From contig JAJZYC010000002.1 of NCBI GenBank assembly GCA_021806125.1, positions 1-36,269 of the forward strand: DNA of 36,269 nt, read 5' to 3'. The first letter of the stretch is position 1; every line of letters starts with the position of its first letter. The translations under genes and the position numbers were made by a program. The notes beneath the pieces were generated by a model. The model saw nothing but the letters and a program-made list of their open reading frames with translations, ran no database searches and was not told the origin of the DNA. This document shows, one piece after another, positions 1 to 9,403 of the stretch. The stretch is from a bacterium. Lineage in GTDB: Bacteria; SZUA-79; Acidulodesulfobacterales; Acidulodesulfobacteraceae.

Positions 1-3000
1 ACCCTCTTAGTTTTAATTCGATAAAACTTGGCATAGCTTCGCCAGACGCTATAAAAAAATGGTCTCACGGCGAGGTCAAAAAACCGGAGACTATTAATTA
101 CAGAACATTGAAACCCGAAAGAGACGGTCTTTTTTGCGCAAGGATTTTTGGCCCTATTAAAGATTACGAGTGCAACTGCGGCAAATATAAGAGAATGAAG
201 CATCGCGGCATCGTGTGCGAAAAATGCGGCGTCGAGGTCATTTCATCGAAGGTAAGAAGAGAAAGACTAGGGCACATAGAACTTGCTTCTCCGGTAGCCC
301 ATATATGGTTTTTTAAAAGTCTTCCGTCGAGAATAGGAAGCATTCTCGATATGACCCTTAAAGATATAGAAAGAATTCTTTATTTTGAAGCCTATGTCGT
401 TCTTGAACCTGGAGATGCCTCAAAGCTCGGATTAAAATATAAAGATTTAATAAGCGAAGAAAGTTATCAAAAAATTCAAAAAGAAGGCTATAATTTTAAA
501 GCCGGCATCGGAGCGGAAGCATTAAAGGAATTGCTTAAAAACATAGACTTGGAATCCTTGTCTAAAAGTCTTAAGGAAGAAATAGCCGGGCTGCCTAATG
601 GGATTAAAAAGAAAAAACTGGCAAAACAGCTTAAGCTGATTGAAGCGTTCAGGACGTCGGGAAATAAGCCTGAATGGATGATTTTAGACGTTATTCCGGT
701 AATTCCGCCTGACTTGCGGCCGTTAGTTCCTCTTGAAGGCGGAAGGTTCGCAAGCTCCGACCTGAACGATTTATATAGAAGGGTTATAAATAGAAACAAT
801 AGATTAAAGAAGTTAATGGAGCTTTCAGCGCCCGAGATTATTATTAAAAACGAAAAAAGAATGCTTCAGGAGGCGGTAGATGCGCTTTTTGACAATGGAA
901 GACGCGGCAGAGTAATAATGGGGTCTAACAGAAGACCGCTAAAATCCTTAAGCGATATGTTAAAAGGCAAGACTGGCAGATTCAGGCTTAATCTTCTGGG
1001 CAAAAGGGTTGATTATTCAGGCAGGTCGGTAATAGTGGTCGGCCCGGAATTAAAGCTTCATCAATGCGGTCTTCCTAAAAAAATGGCCATAGAACTTTTT
1101 AAGCCTTTTATATTTAATAAGTTATTGCAAAAAGGAGTTACAGATACTCTTAAAACCACAAAAAAACTTGTAGATAGGGAAGCGCCTGAAGTTTTTGACG
1201 TGCTGGAAGAGGTTATTAAAGAACACCCTGTAATGCTAAACAGAGCGCCTACTTTACATAGGCTTGGAATTCAGGCTTTTGAACCGATATTAGTAGAGGG
1301 GAAGGCGATACATCTGCATCCTCTTGTATGTGCCGCATTTAACGCAGATTTTGATGGAGACCAGATGGCGGTGCATGTTCCGCTTTCGATAGAAGCTCAG
1401 GTAGAAGCAAGAGTGCTTATGATGGCTACAAATAATATATTATCCCCGGCAAGCGGCAAACCTATTATCGTTCCGTCTCAGGATATAGTTTTAGGTTTAT
1501 ATTACATGACCCGCGAGATGCCTTACGTGAAAGGAGAGGATAAGATTTTTTCCGATCCGGATGAAGTTAAATTTGCATACGATAACGGCCATGTCAGCCT
1601 GCATGCCCGCATTAAGGCAAGAATTAATAATAAAATAGAAACTACAACGGTAGGCAGGGTTATACTTTATGAAATAATTCCCGAAGAAATTCCATTTGAT
1701 TTAATAAATACGGTAATGTCTAAAAAAGAGATTACAAATTTAATCGACTATGCATTCAGAGTCTGCGGTCCTAAAAAAACCGTTATTCTTGCAGATAAAC
1801 TAAAATCTATGGGTTATGAATATTCGACTAAATCCGGTATGTCCATATGCATAAGCGACATGGAAGTTCCCGCAGAAAAAAATAAGATTATTAAAATCGC
1901 TACAAAAACCGTTGAAGAGATTGAAAATAGTTATAAAGAAGGTTTGATAACCAACGGAGAGAGATACAATAAAGTTGTCGATACTTGGGCTAACGCCACC
2001 GATGAGATAGGCGGAGTTATGATGAATAAATTGGGGACGCAGGAATATTCGGATGTAAATAAAAAGAAAAAAGTGCTCGGTAAAAGTTTTAATTCAATTT
2101 ATATCATGGCCGATTCCGGTTCAAGGGGTTCAGAGACTCAAATAAGGCAGCTTGCCGGCATGAGAGGATTAATGGCTAAGCCTTCCGGCGAAATTATCGA
2201 AACGCCGATAACCGCAAATTTCAGGGAAGGATTAACGGTGCTCCAATATTTTATATCTACCCACGGAGCAAGAAAAGGATTGGCGGATACCGCTTTAAAG
2301 ACAGCTAATTCAGGTTATTTAACGAGAAGATTAGTCGATGTTTCCCAGGACAATATTATAACGGAAGAAGATTGCGGCGCTATGGACGGAATAGTCGTGT
2401 CCACCTTAGTTGAAAGCGGAGAAACAATAGAGCCTATAGAAGAAAGAATACTGGGAAGAGTTGCCCTGGAAGATATAATAGATCCGTTTTCGGGAGAATT
2501 GATCATTAAGGCCAACGAAGAAATTCAGGAATCTCATTCCGGTAAAATTGGGAACGCTCACATAGAAAGCGTTAAAATTAGGTCTGTATTAACCTGTAAA
2601 GCTAAAACCGGAGTTTGTGTAAAGTGTTACGGGAGAGATCTTGCCAGGGGCCATTTAGTTAATATCGGCGAAGCTATAGGCGTTATGGCTGCACAGTCTA
2701 TAGGCGAACCTGGAACTCAGCTGACGATGAGAACATTCCATGTCGGAGGCACGGCATCGAGAAGAACGGAACAGACAAGCATAGAAAACAAATATGAAGG
2801 TATAGTTAAGTTTCAGAATCTAAACGTTATTAAAAATAGAGATAAAGAATATGTAGTAATGAATAAAAACGGTTCAATAATTATCGTAGATAATTTAGGT
2901 AGGGAATTGGAAAAAATTCAACTTACTTACGGTTCGAAAATTAAAGTCGAACCAGATTCCGTCGTTAAAAAAAATACCCTCTTGGCCGATTGGGATTCAT

Positions 3001-4010
3001 ATATTAATCCTATTATTTCGGATATATCGGGTAAAATTAAATACGACGATATCAGGGAAAATGAAACAATGCAGGAGCAGGTTGACGAGACTACGGGATT
3101 ATCAAGAAAGGTAATTATCGAATCTAGGGACCAGACCTTAAGACCTAAGATAATAATTAAATCGGCTCATCAGGAAAAATCGTATTTAATGCCGATGGGC
3201 GCACATCTGTCCGTTCAGGAAGGCGACGAGGTCTTTGCGGGAGACATAATCGCAAGAATTCCTAGAGAAACTACGAAAACTAAAGATATCACAGGCGGCT
3301 TGCCAAAAGTCGTAGAGCTTTTTGAGGCGAGAAAGCCCAAGGAATGGGCTGTTATCACGGAGATAAGCGGAAAAGTGTCTTTTGGACGGGATTTTAAGGG
3401 TAAAAGGCGCGTAATTATAACGCCTCCTCATGGAGAACCTAGAGAATATCTTATTCCTAAAGGAAAGTTAGTAAGCGTTCACGAAGGAGATTACGTAAAT
3501 GCCGGCGAACCGTTGATGGACGGATCCCCTAATCCCCATGATATATTAAAAGTTCTCGGTGAAAAAGAGCTTGCAAAGTTCTTAGTAGATGAAATTCAGG
3601 AAGTTTACAGGCTTCAAGGTGTTAAGATAAACGATAAACATATTGAAGTTATCGTTAAGCAAATGCTTAAAAACGTAAGAATCAAAAACTCTGGCGATTC
3701 GAAATTCCTCGAAGACGAAGTAATAGATAAAAACGCGTTTGATGCGGAAAATGAGAGAGTAATTAGAGAAGGAGGAGCCCCAGCCATTGCCGAGCCCGAA
3801 TTAATGGGTATAACAAAAGCATCCCTTAGTACGGAAAGCTTTATCTCGGCGGCGTCTTTCCAGGAGACTACCAAGGTTTTAACGGAAGCGGCTATTCATT
3901 GCAAAATCGATAACTTAAAAGGACTAAAAGAAAACGTTATTATGGGAAGATTAATACCTGCTGGAACGGGTTTTGAAAAATATTCATATCTTGACGTCGA
4001 TTTGAAATAA
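1..4010 (+). CDS. rpoC: DNA-directed RNA polymerase subunit beta' (5'-truncated by window edge)
   Basis: Largest catalytic subunit of RNA polymerase; with RpoB it forms the active-site cleft. The frame is open from base 3 to the TAA at 4008-4010, giving 1335 visible residues. By comparison with E. coli only about 10-20 N-terminal residues lie outside the window. Numbered from base 3, the N-terminal zinc ribbon cysteines are C57, C59, C72 and C75. The catalytic NADFDGDQ motif is at residues 447-454, with Mg-binding D449, D451 and D453. A second cysteine cluster (CKAKTGVCVKCYG, near base 2593) precedes the trigger-loop/bridge region containing AAQSIGEPGTQLTMRTFHVGG-like sequence. A TTG at 108 could be mistaken for the start, but the upstream codons encode the conserved SPDAIKKWSHGEVKKPETIN block, so it is internal. 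Presumably preceded by rpoB. No terminator is visible before the next promoter. Confidence 0.98.
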   Translation, partial: PLSFNSIKLGIASPDAIKKWSHGEVKKPETINYRTLKPERDGLFCARIFGPIKDYECNCGKYKRMKHRGIVCEKCGVEVISSKVRRERLGHIELASPVAHIWFFKSLPSRIGSILDMTLKDIERILYFEAYVVLEPGDASKLGLKYKDLISEESYQKIQKEGYNFKAGIGAEALKELLKNIDLESLSKSLKEEIAGLPNGIKKKKLAKQLKLIEAFRTSGNKPEWMILDVIPVIPPDLRPLVPLEGGRFASSDLNDLYRRVINRNNRLKKLMELSAPEIIIKNEKRMLQEAVDALFDNGRRGRVIMGSNRRPLKSLSDMLKGKTGRFRLNLLGKRVDYSGRSVIVVGPELKLHQCGLPKKMAIELFKPFIFNKLLQKGVTDTLKTTKKLVDREAPEVFDVLEEVIKEHPVMLNRAPTLHRLGIQAFEPILVEGKAIHLHPLVCAAFNADFDGDQMAVHVPLSIEAQVEARVLMMATNNILSPASGKPIIVPSQDIVLGLYYMTREMPYVKGEDKIFSDPDEVKFAYDNGHVSLHARIKARINNKIETTTVGRVILYEIIPEEIPFDLINTVMSKKEITNLIDYAFRVCGPKKTVILADKLKSMGYEYSTKSGMSICISDMEVPAEKNKIIKIATKTVEEIENSYKEGLITNGERYNKVVDTWANATDEIGGVMMNKLGTQEYSDVNKKKKVLGKSFNSIYIMADSGSRGSETQIRQLAGMRGLMAKPSGEIIETPITANFREGLTVLQYFISTHGARKGLADTALKTANSGYLTRRLVDVSQDNIITEEDCGAMDGIVVSTLVESGETIEPIEERILGRVALEDIIDPFSGELIIKANEEIQESHSGKIGNAHIESVKIRSVLTCKAKTGVCVKCYGRDLARGHLVNIGEAIGVMAAQSIGEPGTQLTMRTFHVGGTASRRTEQTSIENKYEGIVKFQNLNVIKNRDKEYVVMNKNGSIIIVDNLGRELEKIQLTYGSKIKVEPDSVVKKNTLLADWDSYINPIISDISGKIKYDDIRENETMQEQVDETTGLSRKVIIESRDQTLRPKIIIKSAHQEKSYLMPMGAHLSVQEGDEVFAGDIIARIPRETTKTKDITGGLPKVVELFEARKPKEWAVITEISGKVSFGRDFKGKRRVIITPPHGEPREYLIPKGKLVSVHEGDYVNAGEPLMDGSPNPHDILKVLGEKELAKFLVDEIQEVYRLQGVKINDKHIEVIVKQMLKNVRIKNSGDSKFLEDEVIDKNAFDAENERVIREGGAPAIAEPELMGITKASLSTESFISAASFQETTKVLTEAAIHCKIDNLKGLKENVIMGRLIPAGTGFEKYSYLDVDLK

Positions 4011-4027
4011 AAAAATGCAAAAATATG

Positions 4028-4056
4028 TTGACAAAAAAATAATTAAATATTAAAAT
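4028..4056 (+). promoter_or_regulatory. Sigma70-type promoter for the str operon
   Basis: A perfect -35 box TTGACA at 4028-4033 is followed by exactly 17 bp and a -10 box TAAAAT at 4051-4056. It lies in the 110 bp gap between rpoC and rpsL, giving an expected 5' leader of about 55-60 nt. This is the best promoter match in the window. It would let rpsL-rpsG-fusA-tuf, and possibly everything downstream, be transcribed separately from rpoBC. Confidence 0.8.
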
Positions 4057-4120
4057 CTTAAATTCCACTAATTAGTTATAAAAATAAAATTGCTAAATAA
4101 AAGGTGAAAGAGGAGTAAAA

Positions 4121-4492
4121 GTGCCGACTATTAATCAGTTAATAAGAAATGCAAGGAAAAAAGTTGCAAAAAAGACATCATCTCCTGCATTAAAAGGTTC
4201 GCCTCAAAAAAGAGGAGTATGCGTCAGGGTTTATACTACTACCCCTAAGAAACCGAACTCCGCTCTTAGGAAAGTAGCAAGAGTGAAATTAACTAACGGA
4301 ATGGAAGTGACTACGTACATTCCAGGGGAAGGACATAACTTGCAGGAACATTCGGTTGTGTTAATAAGGGGCGGCAGGGTAAAAGATCTGCCCGGCGTCA
4401 GGTACCATATAATAAGGGGAGCTCTTGACTGCGTGGGTGTTAACGGAAGAAAACAAAGCAGGTCGAAATACGGCACTAAAAGAGCTAAATAA
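4121..4492 (+). CDS. rpsL: 30S ribosomal protein S12
   Basis: Decoding-centre protein of the small subunit, controlling fidelity and the site of streptomycin resistance mutations. It has 123 residues, the usual bacterial length. It carries the TTTPKKPNSALRK loop with the streptomycin-sensitive lysine, the GEGHNLQEHSVVLIRGGRVK segment, and KDLPGVRYH, whose Asp is the beta-methylthiolation position in many bacteria. The start is GTG with a purine-rich Shine-Dalgarno (AAAGAGGAG) about 5 nt upstream. First gene of the str operon behind the promoter at 4028-4056. No residue known to give streptomycin resistance is evident. Confidence 0.98.
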   Translation: MPTINQLIRNARKKVAKKTSSPALKGSPQKRGVCVRVYTTTPKKPNSALRKVARVKLTNGMEVTTYIPGEGHNLQEHSVVLIRGGRVKDLPGVRYHIIRGALDCVGVNGRKQSRSKYGTKRAK

Positions 4493-4554
4493 AAATAATA
4501 AACAGTAAAGCAAAAGGTATAGAAAAATAACGAGTTAAAGTAAGGAGCGGAAAA

Positions 4555-5025
4555 TTGTCACGGAGAAAAAGAGCTGTTAAGAGGGTCGTTGAAGGCGATC
4601 CAAAGTTCAACGATAAAGTGGTGCAGAAGTTTTTAAATAAGCTTATGTACGATGGAAAGAAAAGTATAAGTGAAAAAATATTTTACGGTTCCCTCGACAT
4701 CATTTCCGAAAAAACCAAAGACGACGGATTTAAGATTTTTAAACAGGCTATTGAAAACGTAAAACCTGTTTTAGAGGTTAAAGCCAGAAGAATAGGCGGT
4801 TCAAATTATCAAGTTCCGGTAGAAGTAAGAGCCGACAGAAGATTATATCTGGCTATAAGATGGATTATCGGCTATGCAAGGTCAAGAAACGAGAAGTCCA
4901 TGGAAGAAAACTTAGCGCTTGAGATATTAGATGCGGCGAATAATAGAGGCAGTTCAATTAAAAAGAAGGAGGATACTTTTAAAATGGCCGAAGCAAACAA
5001 AGCTTTTGCTCATTTTAAATGGTAA
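4555..5025 (+). CDS. rpsG: 30S ribosomal protein S7
   Basis: Primary assembly protein of the 30S head, binding the 3' major domain of 16S rRNA next to the E site. It has 156 residues, the standard length. The N-terminus (SRRKRAVKR) and the KARRIGGSNYQVPVEVR and RRLYLAIRWI segments are typical of S7. The start codon is TTG, supported by AAGGAGCGG a few bases upstream and by the conserved N-terminus. A 62 bp gap separates it from rpsL, and fusA follows after 11 bp. Confidence 0.97.
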   Translation: MSRRKRAVKRVVEGDPKFNDKVVQKFLNKLMYDGKKSISEKIFYGSLDIISEKTKDDGFKIFKQAIENVKPVLEVKARRIGGSNYQVPVEVRADRRLYLAIRWIIGYARSRNEKSMEENLALEILDAANNRGSSIKKKEDTFKMAEANKAFAHFKW

Positions 5026-5036
5026 GGTGTATATAA

Positions 5037-7118
5037 ATGGCAGATAAAATATCCTTAGATAAAACCAGAAATATAGGCATAATGGCGCATATCGACGCCG
5101 GAAAAACTACTACTACGGAAAGAATTTTGTATTATACGGGGGTTAATTATAAGATAGGCGAGGTGCACGAAGGAACTGCCACTATGGATTGGATGGAGCA
5201 GGAACAGGAAAGAGGAATAACGATAACTTCAGCGGCTACGACTTGTTTCTGGAAAAATCACAGAATAAATATAATAGATACTCCCGGGCATGTCGATTTT
5301 ACTATTGAAGTTGAAAGGTCTTTGAGAGTATTAGACGGTGCAGTAGCCGTTTTTGACGGCGTAGCAGGAGTAGAACCGCAGTCGGAGACCGTGTGGAGAC
5401 AGGCAGATAAATATAAAGTACCCAGAATTTGTTTCGTTAATAAAATGGACAGGACAGGAGCGAATTATTTCAGATGCGTCGATATGATAAGAACAAGGCT
5501 TAACGCCGTTCCCGTCGTAATGCAGATCCCTATGGGATTAGAGGAAAATTTTAAAGGTATTATCGATATTGCTAAAATGAAAGCCTATTTATATAAAGAT
5601 GAAACTCTAGGTGCTGAATATGATATTATCGATATTCCCGAGGAATTTAATGCGGATTCAAAAAAATATCATGATGAATTTATTGAAAGGGCATGTGATT
5701 TCAACGATAGTTTAATGGAAAAATATTTGGCAGGCGAAGAAGTAGATGTCGAGTTGGCTAAAAAAGCGATAAGGCAGGCGGCTTTAGAATTTAAAGTTGT
5801 TCCGGTTTTCTGCGGTTCAGCTTTTAAAAATAAGGGAGTTCAGCCTTTATTGGACGCCGTGGTTGACTATCTGCCTTCACCTCTTGACGTTCCTCCGATG
5901 ATCGGAATAAATCCTAAGACGGAAAAAGAAGAAATAAGGCGTCCGTCCGATGATGAACCTTTTTCGGCTTTAGCTTTTAAAATAGCCTCGGATCCTTATA
6001 CCGGACAGCTTACCTATATACGTGTTTATTCCGGAGTTCTTGCGTCCGGTTCTTATGTTTATAATTCAGTTAAGGATTCGAAGGAGAGAATCGGCAGGCT
6101 TTTAAAAATGCATGCTAATAAAAAAGAAGAAATCAAAGAAGTACACGCTGGAGATATAGCTGCGGCTGTAGGATTAAGAAATACGACTACGGGAGATACC
6201 TTATGCGATGAATCTAGTATAATAGTTCTTGAATCTATGGAGTTTCCGGACCCTGTTATTTCGGTTGCAATTGAGCCTAAAACCAAAGCAGACCAGGAAA
6301 AGCTTGGTTTATCACTGCAAAAGTTAACTATAGAGGATCCATCTTTTAAAGTTAAAACCGATTTGGAAACCGGACAGACGATAATTTCGGGAATGGGCGA
6401 ACTTCATCTTGAAATAATAGTCGACAGATTGACCCGCGAGTTTAAAGTTGACGCAAATGTAGGTAAACCGCAGGTTGCATATAAGGAAACGATTAATAAG
6501 AAAGTAGAATCCGAAGGAAAGTTTATACGTCAATCAGGCGGAAGAGGACAATACGGACATGTATGGCTTGAAATTGAACCGCTTGGAAAAGGCGCAGGAT
6601 ATGAATTCGTTAATAAAATTAAAGGCGGAGTTATTCCGCAGGAATATATACCTGCAATAAATAAAGGTGTTGCTGAGGCTTTAACTACAGGAGTTTTAGC
6701 AGGTTATCCCGTAGTCGATGTCAAGGTATCCGTATTCGACGGGTCGTTTCACGATGTGGATTCGTCGGAGATGGCTTTTAAAATTGCCGCTTCGATGGCC
6801 TTTAAAGACGGAGCAAAAAAAGCCAATCCTGCTCTCCTCGAACCTATAATGAAAGTAGAAGTTTTAGTTCCTGAAGAATTTATGGGCGACGTTATAGGAG
6901 ACTTAAATTCTAGAAGGGGAAAGATTTTAAATTTGGAAGCCCGCGCAGGAATCCAAGCTATAAATGCCGAGGTTCCGCTCGCTCAGATGTTCGGTTATTC
7001 TACGGATTTAAGGTCTAAAACTCAAGGACGGGCGAATTACACTATGGAATTTCTGAAATACGAGCAGGTTCCGAAAGTTATATCCGAAGAAATTATAGCT
7101 AAATCGCAAGGTAAATAG
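5037..7118 (+). CDS. fusA: Elongation factor G
   Basis: Ribosomal translocase GTPase; it moves tRNA-mRNA after peptide bond formation and helps recycle ribosomes. It has 693 residues, full length. GTPase motifs are present: P-loop AHIDAGKT (residues 17-24), switch I RGITITSAAT (about 59-68), DTPGH (81-85) and NKMD (135-138). Domains II-V follow, with the domain IV segment RQSGGRGQYGHVW and a C-terminal domain V ending in a Lys-rich tail. The start is 11 bp after rpsG; its Shine-Dalgarno (AAGGTG) overlaps the rpsG stop codon, which suggests coupling. Classical str-operon position argues for EF-G proper rather than a fusA2 paralogue. Confidence 0.98.
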   Translation: MADKISLDKTRNIGIMAHIDAGKTTTTERILYYTGVNYKIGEVHEGTATMDWMEQEQERGITITSAATTCFWKNHRINIIDTPGHVDFTIEVERSLRVLDGAVAVFDGVAGVEPQSETVWRQADKYKVPRICFVNKMDRTGANYFRCVDMIRTRLNAVPVVMQIPMGLEENFKGIIDIAKMKAYLYKDETLGAEYDIIDIPEEFNADSKKYHDEFIERACDFNDSLMEKYLAGEEVDVELAKKAIRQAALEFKVVPVFCGSAFKNKGVQPLLDAVVDYLPSPLDVPPMIGINPKTEKEEIRRPSDDEPFSALAFKIASDPYTGQLTYIRVYSGVLASGSYVYNSVKDSKERIGRLLKMHANKKEEIKEVHAGDIAAAVGLRNTTTGDTLCDESSIIVLESMEFPDPVISVAIEPKTKADQEKLGLSLQKLTIEDPSFKVKTDLETGQTIISGMGELHLEIIVDRLTREFKVDANVGKPQVAYKETINKKVESEGKFIRQSGGRGQYGHVWLEIEPLGKGAGYEFVNKIKGGVIPQEYIPAINKGVAEALTTGVLAGYPVVDVKVSVFDGSFHDVDSSEMAFKIAASMAFKDGAKKANPALLEPIMKVEVLVPEEFMGDVIGDLNSRRGKILNLEARAGIQAINAEVPLAQMFGYSTDLRSKTQGRANYTMEFLKYEQVPKVISEEIIAKSQGK

Positions 7119-7138
7119 ATATTATTAGGAGGAATTAA

Positions 7139-8329
7139 ATGTCCAAAGAGAAATTTGACAGATCTAAGCCCCATGTCAACATAGGAACCATAGGCCACGT
7201 TGACCACGGCAAAACAACTTTAACCGCGGCTATCACAAAGGTTCTTGCAAGAAAAGGACAGGCTACTTTCAAATCATACGATCAGATCGACAATGCTCCC
7301 GAAGAAAAAGAAAGGGGTATTACGATTGCAACGTCCCATGTAGAATATGCAACCGATAAAAGGCACTATGCCCACGTGGACTGCCCGGGTCATGCCGACT
7401 ACGTTAAGAATATGATTACCGGAGCCGCGCAGATGGACGGAGCCATACTCGTTGTTTCCGCCGCAGACGGCCCTATGCCTCAGACCCGCGAGCACATTCT
7501 TTTAGCCCGCCAGGTCGGAGTTCCTTATATAGTAGTATTCTTAAACAAGGTTGATATGGTTGACGACCCGGAGCTTCTCGAACTCGTAGAGCTGGAAGTA
7601 AGGGAGCTTTTAACCTCCTATAATTTCCCCGGGGATACCGTTCCGGTTATAAAGGGTTCCGCCCTTAAAGCCTTAGAAGCCGAAGGCGATAACGAATGGA
7701 CTCAGAAAATAGTCGATCTTATGAATGCGGTCGATGAATATATACCCGTTCCGAAAAGAGACATAGACAAACCATTCCTTATGCCCGTAGAAGACGTATT
7801 TTCCATCTCCGGAAGAGGAACGGTCGCAACAGGCAGGGTAGAAAGAGGCATAATAAAAGTCGGCGAAGAAGTAGAGCTCGTAGGAATACTTCCAACCTCC
7901 AAGACCGTAGTAACCGGTGTAGAAATGTTCAGGAAACTTCTTGACGAAGGCCAGGCAGGCGACAACATCGGCGTTCTTTTAAGAGGCAAAAAAAGGGAAG
8001 AAATAGAAAGAGGTATGGTTTTAGCCAAACCCGGCTCTATAACCCCCCACAAAAAGTTTAAAGTAGAAGCCTATATACTTACTAAAGAAGAAGGCGGACG
8101 CCACACTCCGTTCTTTAACGGCTATCGTCCGCAGTTCTATTTCAGGACTACCGACGTTACCGGAGTCTGCACGCTTCCTGAAGGCATCGAAATGGTAATG
8201 CCCGGCGATAACGTCGCGATGTCCGTTGAGCTTATCACCCCCATTGCCGCAGAAAAGGAATTAAGGTTTGCTATAAGGGAAGGCGGGCATACCGTAGGAG
8301 CAGGCGTTATAACAGAGGTCATAGAGTAA
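7139..8329 (+). CDS. tuf: Elongation factor Tu
   Basis: GTPase that delivers aminoacyl-tRNA to the ribosomal A site. It has 396 residues, normal length. The P-loop is GHVDHGKT (19-26), the switch I region RGITIATSHVEY (59-70), DCPGH (81-85) and NKVD (136-139). Beta-barrel domains 2 and 3 are complete to the usual C-terminus (GGHTVGAGVITEVIE). A near-ideal Shine-Dalgarno, TTAGGAGGAA, lies just upstream of the ATG. The gene is visibly richer in G+C and in C-ending codons than fusA or rpsJ on either side, consistent with very high expression or with conversion by a second tuf copy. Last gene of the str block; a palindromic repeat follows. Confidence 0.98.
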   Translation: MSKEKFDRSKPHVNIGTIGHVDHGKTTLTAAITKVLARKGQATFKSYDQIDNAPEEKERGITIATSHVEYATDKRHYAHVDCPGHADYVKNMITGAAQMDGAILVVSAADGPMPQTREHILLARQVGVPYIVVFLNKVDMVDDPELLELVELEVRELLTSYNFPGDTVPVIKGSALKALEAEGDNEWTQKIVDLMNAVDEYIPVPKRDIDKPFLMPVEDVFSISGRGTVATGRVERGIIKVGEEVELVGILPTSKTVVTGVEMFRKLLDEGQAGDNIGVLLRGKKREEIERGMVLAKPGSITPHKKFKVEAYILTKEEGGRHTPFFNGYRPQFYFRTTDVTGVCTLPEGIEMVMPGDNVAMSVELITPIAAEKELRFAIREGGHTVGAGVITEVIE

Positions 8330-8354
8330 TATAGAACGGAATTAACAATAGAAC

Positions 8355-8378
8355 GGGGACGGAATTAATTCCGTCCTT
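8355..8378. repeat. Dispersed palindrome, copy 1 (tuf-rpsJ gap)
   Basis: A perfect 20 bp dyad at 8357-8376 (arms GGACGGAATT and AATTCCGTCC, no spacer), extendable by two G-T pairs outward to 8355-8378. It belongs to the six-member family whose usual left arm is GGGGACAGATTT. Here the A in GACAG is replaced by G and the paired T in the right arm is replaced by C, so pairing is kept. It ends 26 nt before the rpsJ ATG. Confidence 0.85.
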
Positions 8379-8402
8379 AAAAAGGGGAAATATAAAATAA
8401 AG

Positions 8403-8714
8403 ATGGAAATTCAAAAGATAAGAATCAGATTGAAGGCATATGATCATCGCTTATTGGATCAATCCGTAACCGAAATAGTCGAAACCGCAAAACTTACAGG
8501 GTCTAAAATTAGCGGACCTATACCGCTGCCTACTAAAATAAATAAGTATTGCGTTTTGAGATCTCCTCATGTTGATAAGAAGTCGAGAGAAGAGTTTGAA
8601 ATGAGGACGCATAAGAGAATTATCGATTTGCTTGAACCTAATCAAGCGACCATTGATGCGTTAATGAAATTAGATTTATCTTCAGGTATCGATGTCGATA
8701 TTAAGCAGATTTAA
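8403..8714 (+). CDS. rpsJ: 30S ribosomal protein S10
   Basis: Small-subunit head protein; also NusE, the partner of NusB and NusG in antitermination complexes. It has 103 residues, standard length. It opens with QKIRIRLKAYDHRLLDQS and contains the GPIPLPTKINKYCVLRSPHVDKKSREEFEMRTHKR-type loop region characteristic of S10. First gene of the S10 operon, 73 bp after tuf. The nearest strong Shine-Dalgarno-like run (AAGGGG) is about 15 nt upstream, farther than usual, and follows directly on palindrome copy 1, so initiation may be weak or structure-dependent. No separate promoter is obvious in the gap. Confidence 0.98.
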   Translation: MEIQKIRIRLKAYDHRLLDQSVTEIVETAKLTGSKISGPIPLPTKINKYCVLRSPHVDKKSREEFEMRTHKRIIDLLEPNQATIDALMKLDLSSGIDVDIKQI

Positions 8715-8737
8715 TTAAATCGCGGAGTATTAAAATT

Positions 8738-9385
8738 ATGATAAAAGCAATAATAGGAAAAAAATTAGGAATGACGCAGATATTTAATCAGGACGGCATG
8801 ATTGTACCAGTTACCGTTATAAAGGCAGGTCCCTGTACTGTTGTCGGAAAAAAGATTAAACAGTCGGACGGGTACGATGCATTGCAAATGGGTTTTGAAG
8901 AAGCTAAATCATTCAGATTAAATAAGCCAAATCTCGGAAAATTTACAAAGAACAACTTAACTCCCTTAAAAATTTTAAAAGAATTTAGAGATTCCGAAAT
9001 AGATAGCGTTAATATTGGCGATGTTATCGATATTTCAATATTTAACGATGTACAATCGGTATCTATAAGCGGAATTTCAAAAGGAAAAGGCTATCAGGGA
9101 GTCGTTAAAAGATGGGGTTTCTCAGGCGGAAGAGATACACACGGTTCAAATTTTCACAGAGCTCCGGGATCGATAGGTCAGTCGTCTTATCCGTCAAAGG
9201 TATTTAAAGGTTTAAAAATGCCGGGACATATGGGCATGGATAAAAAAACTGTTTTAAATTTAAAAGTCGTAAAGATAGATGCCGAAGAAAATCTTATGTA
9301 TGTTAAAGGAGCCGTTCCGGGAGCCGATAACAACATTATTTATATATATGCCGCCGATAAATCGGGAAGAAAACTGCATAAGTAA
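8738..9385 (+). CDS. rplC: 50S ribosomal protein L3
   Basis: Early 50S assembly protein whose long loop reaches toward the peptidyl transferase centre. It has 215 residues. The N-terminus GKKLGMTQIF, the KGKGYQGVVKRWGFSGGRDTHG segment, the GSIGQSSYP loop (site of the PrmB-methylated Gln in E. coli) and VFKGLKMPGHMG are diagnostic. Shine-Dalgarno GGAG lies about 10 nt before the ATG. It starts 23 bp after rpsJ and ends before a 62 bp gap containing palindrome copy 2. Confidence 0.97.
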   Translation: MIKAIIGKKLGMTQIFNQDGMIVPVTVIKAGPCTVVGKKIKQSDGYDALQMGFEEAKSFRLNKPNLGKFTKNNLTPLKILKEFRDSEIDSVNIGDVIDISIFNDVQSVSISGISKGKGYQGVVKRWGFSGGRDTHGSNFHRAPGSIGQSSYPSKVFKGLKMPGHMGMDKKTVLNLKVVKIDAEENLMYVKGAVPGADNNIIYIYAADKSGRKLHK

Positions 9386-9403
9386 AATAATTTTTCATAG
9401 AAA

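Noticed and set aside
108..110. TTG at 108 as the start of rpoC
   Set aside because: The frame is open upstream to the window edge and encodes conserved RpoC sequence; this TTG is the Leu of the YRTLKPERDG region.
8330..8402. An E. coli-like S10 leader for L4 autoregulation
   Set aside because: The gap is only 73 bp and contains just the palindrome; it is too short for the known leader and shows no similarity by eye.
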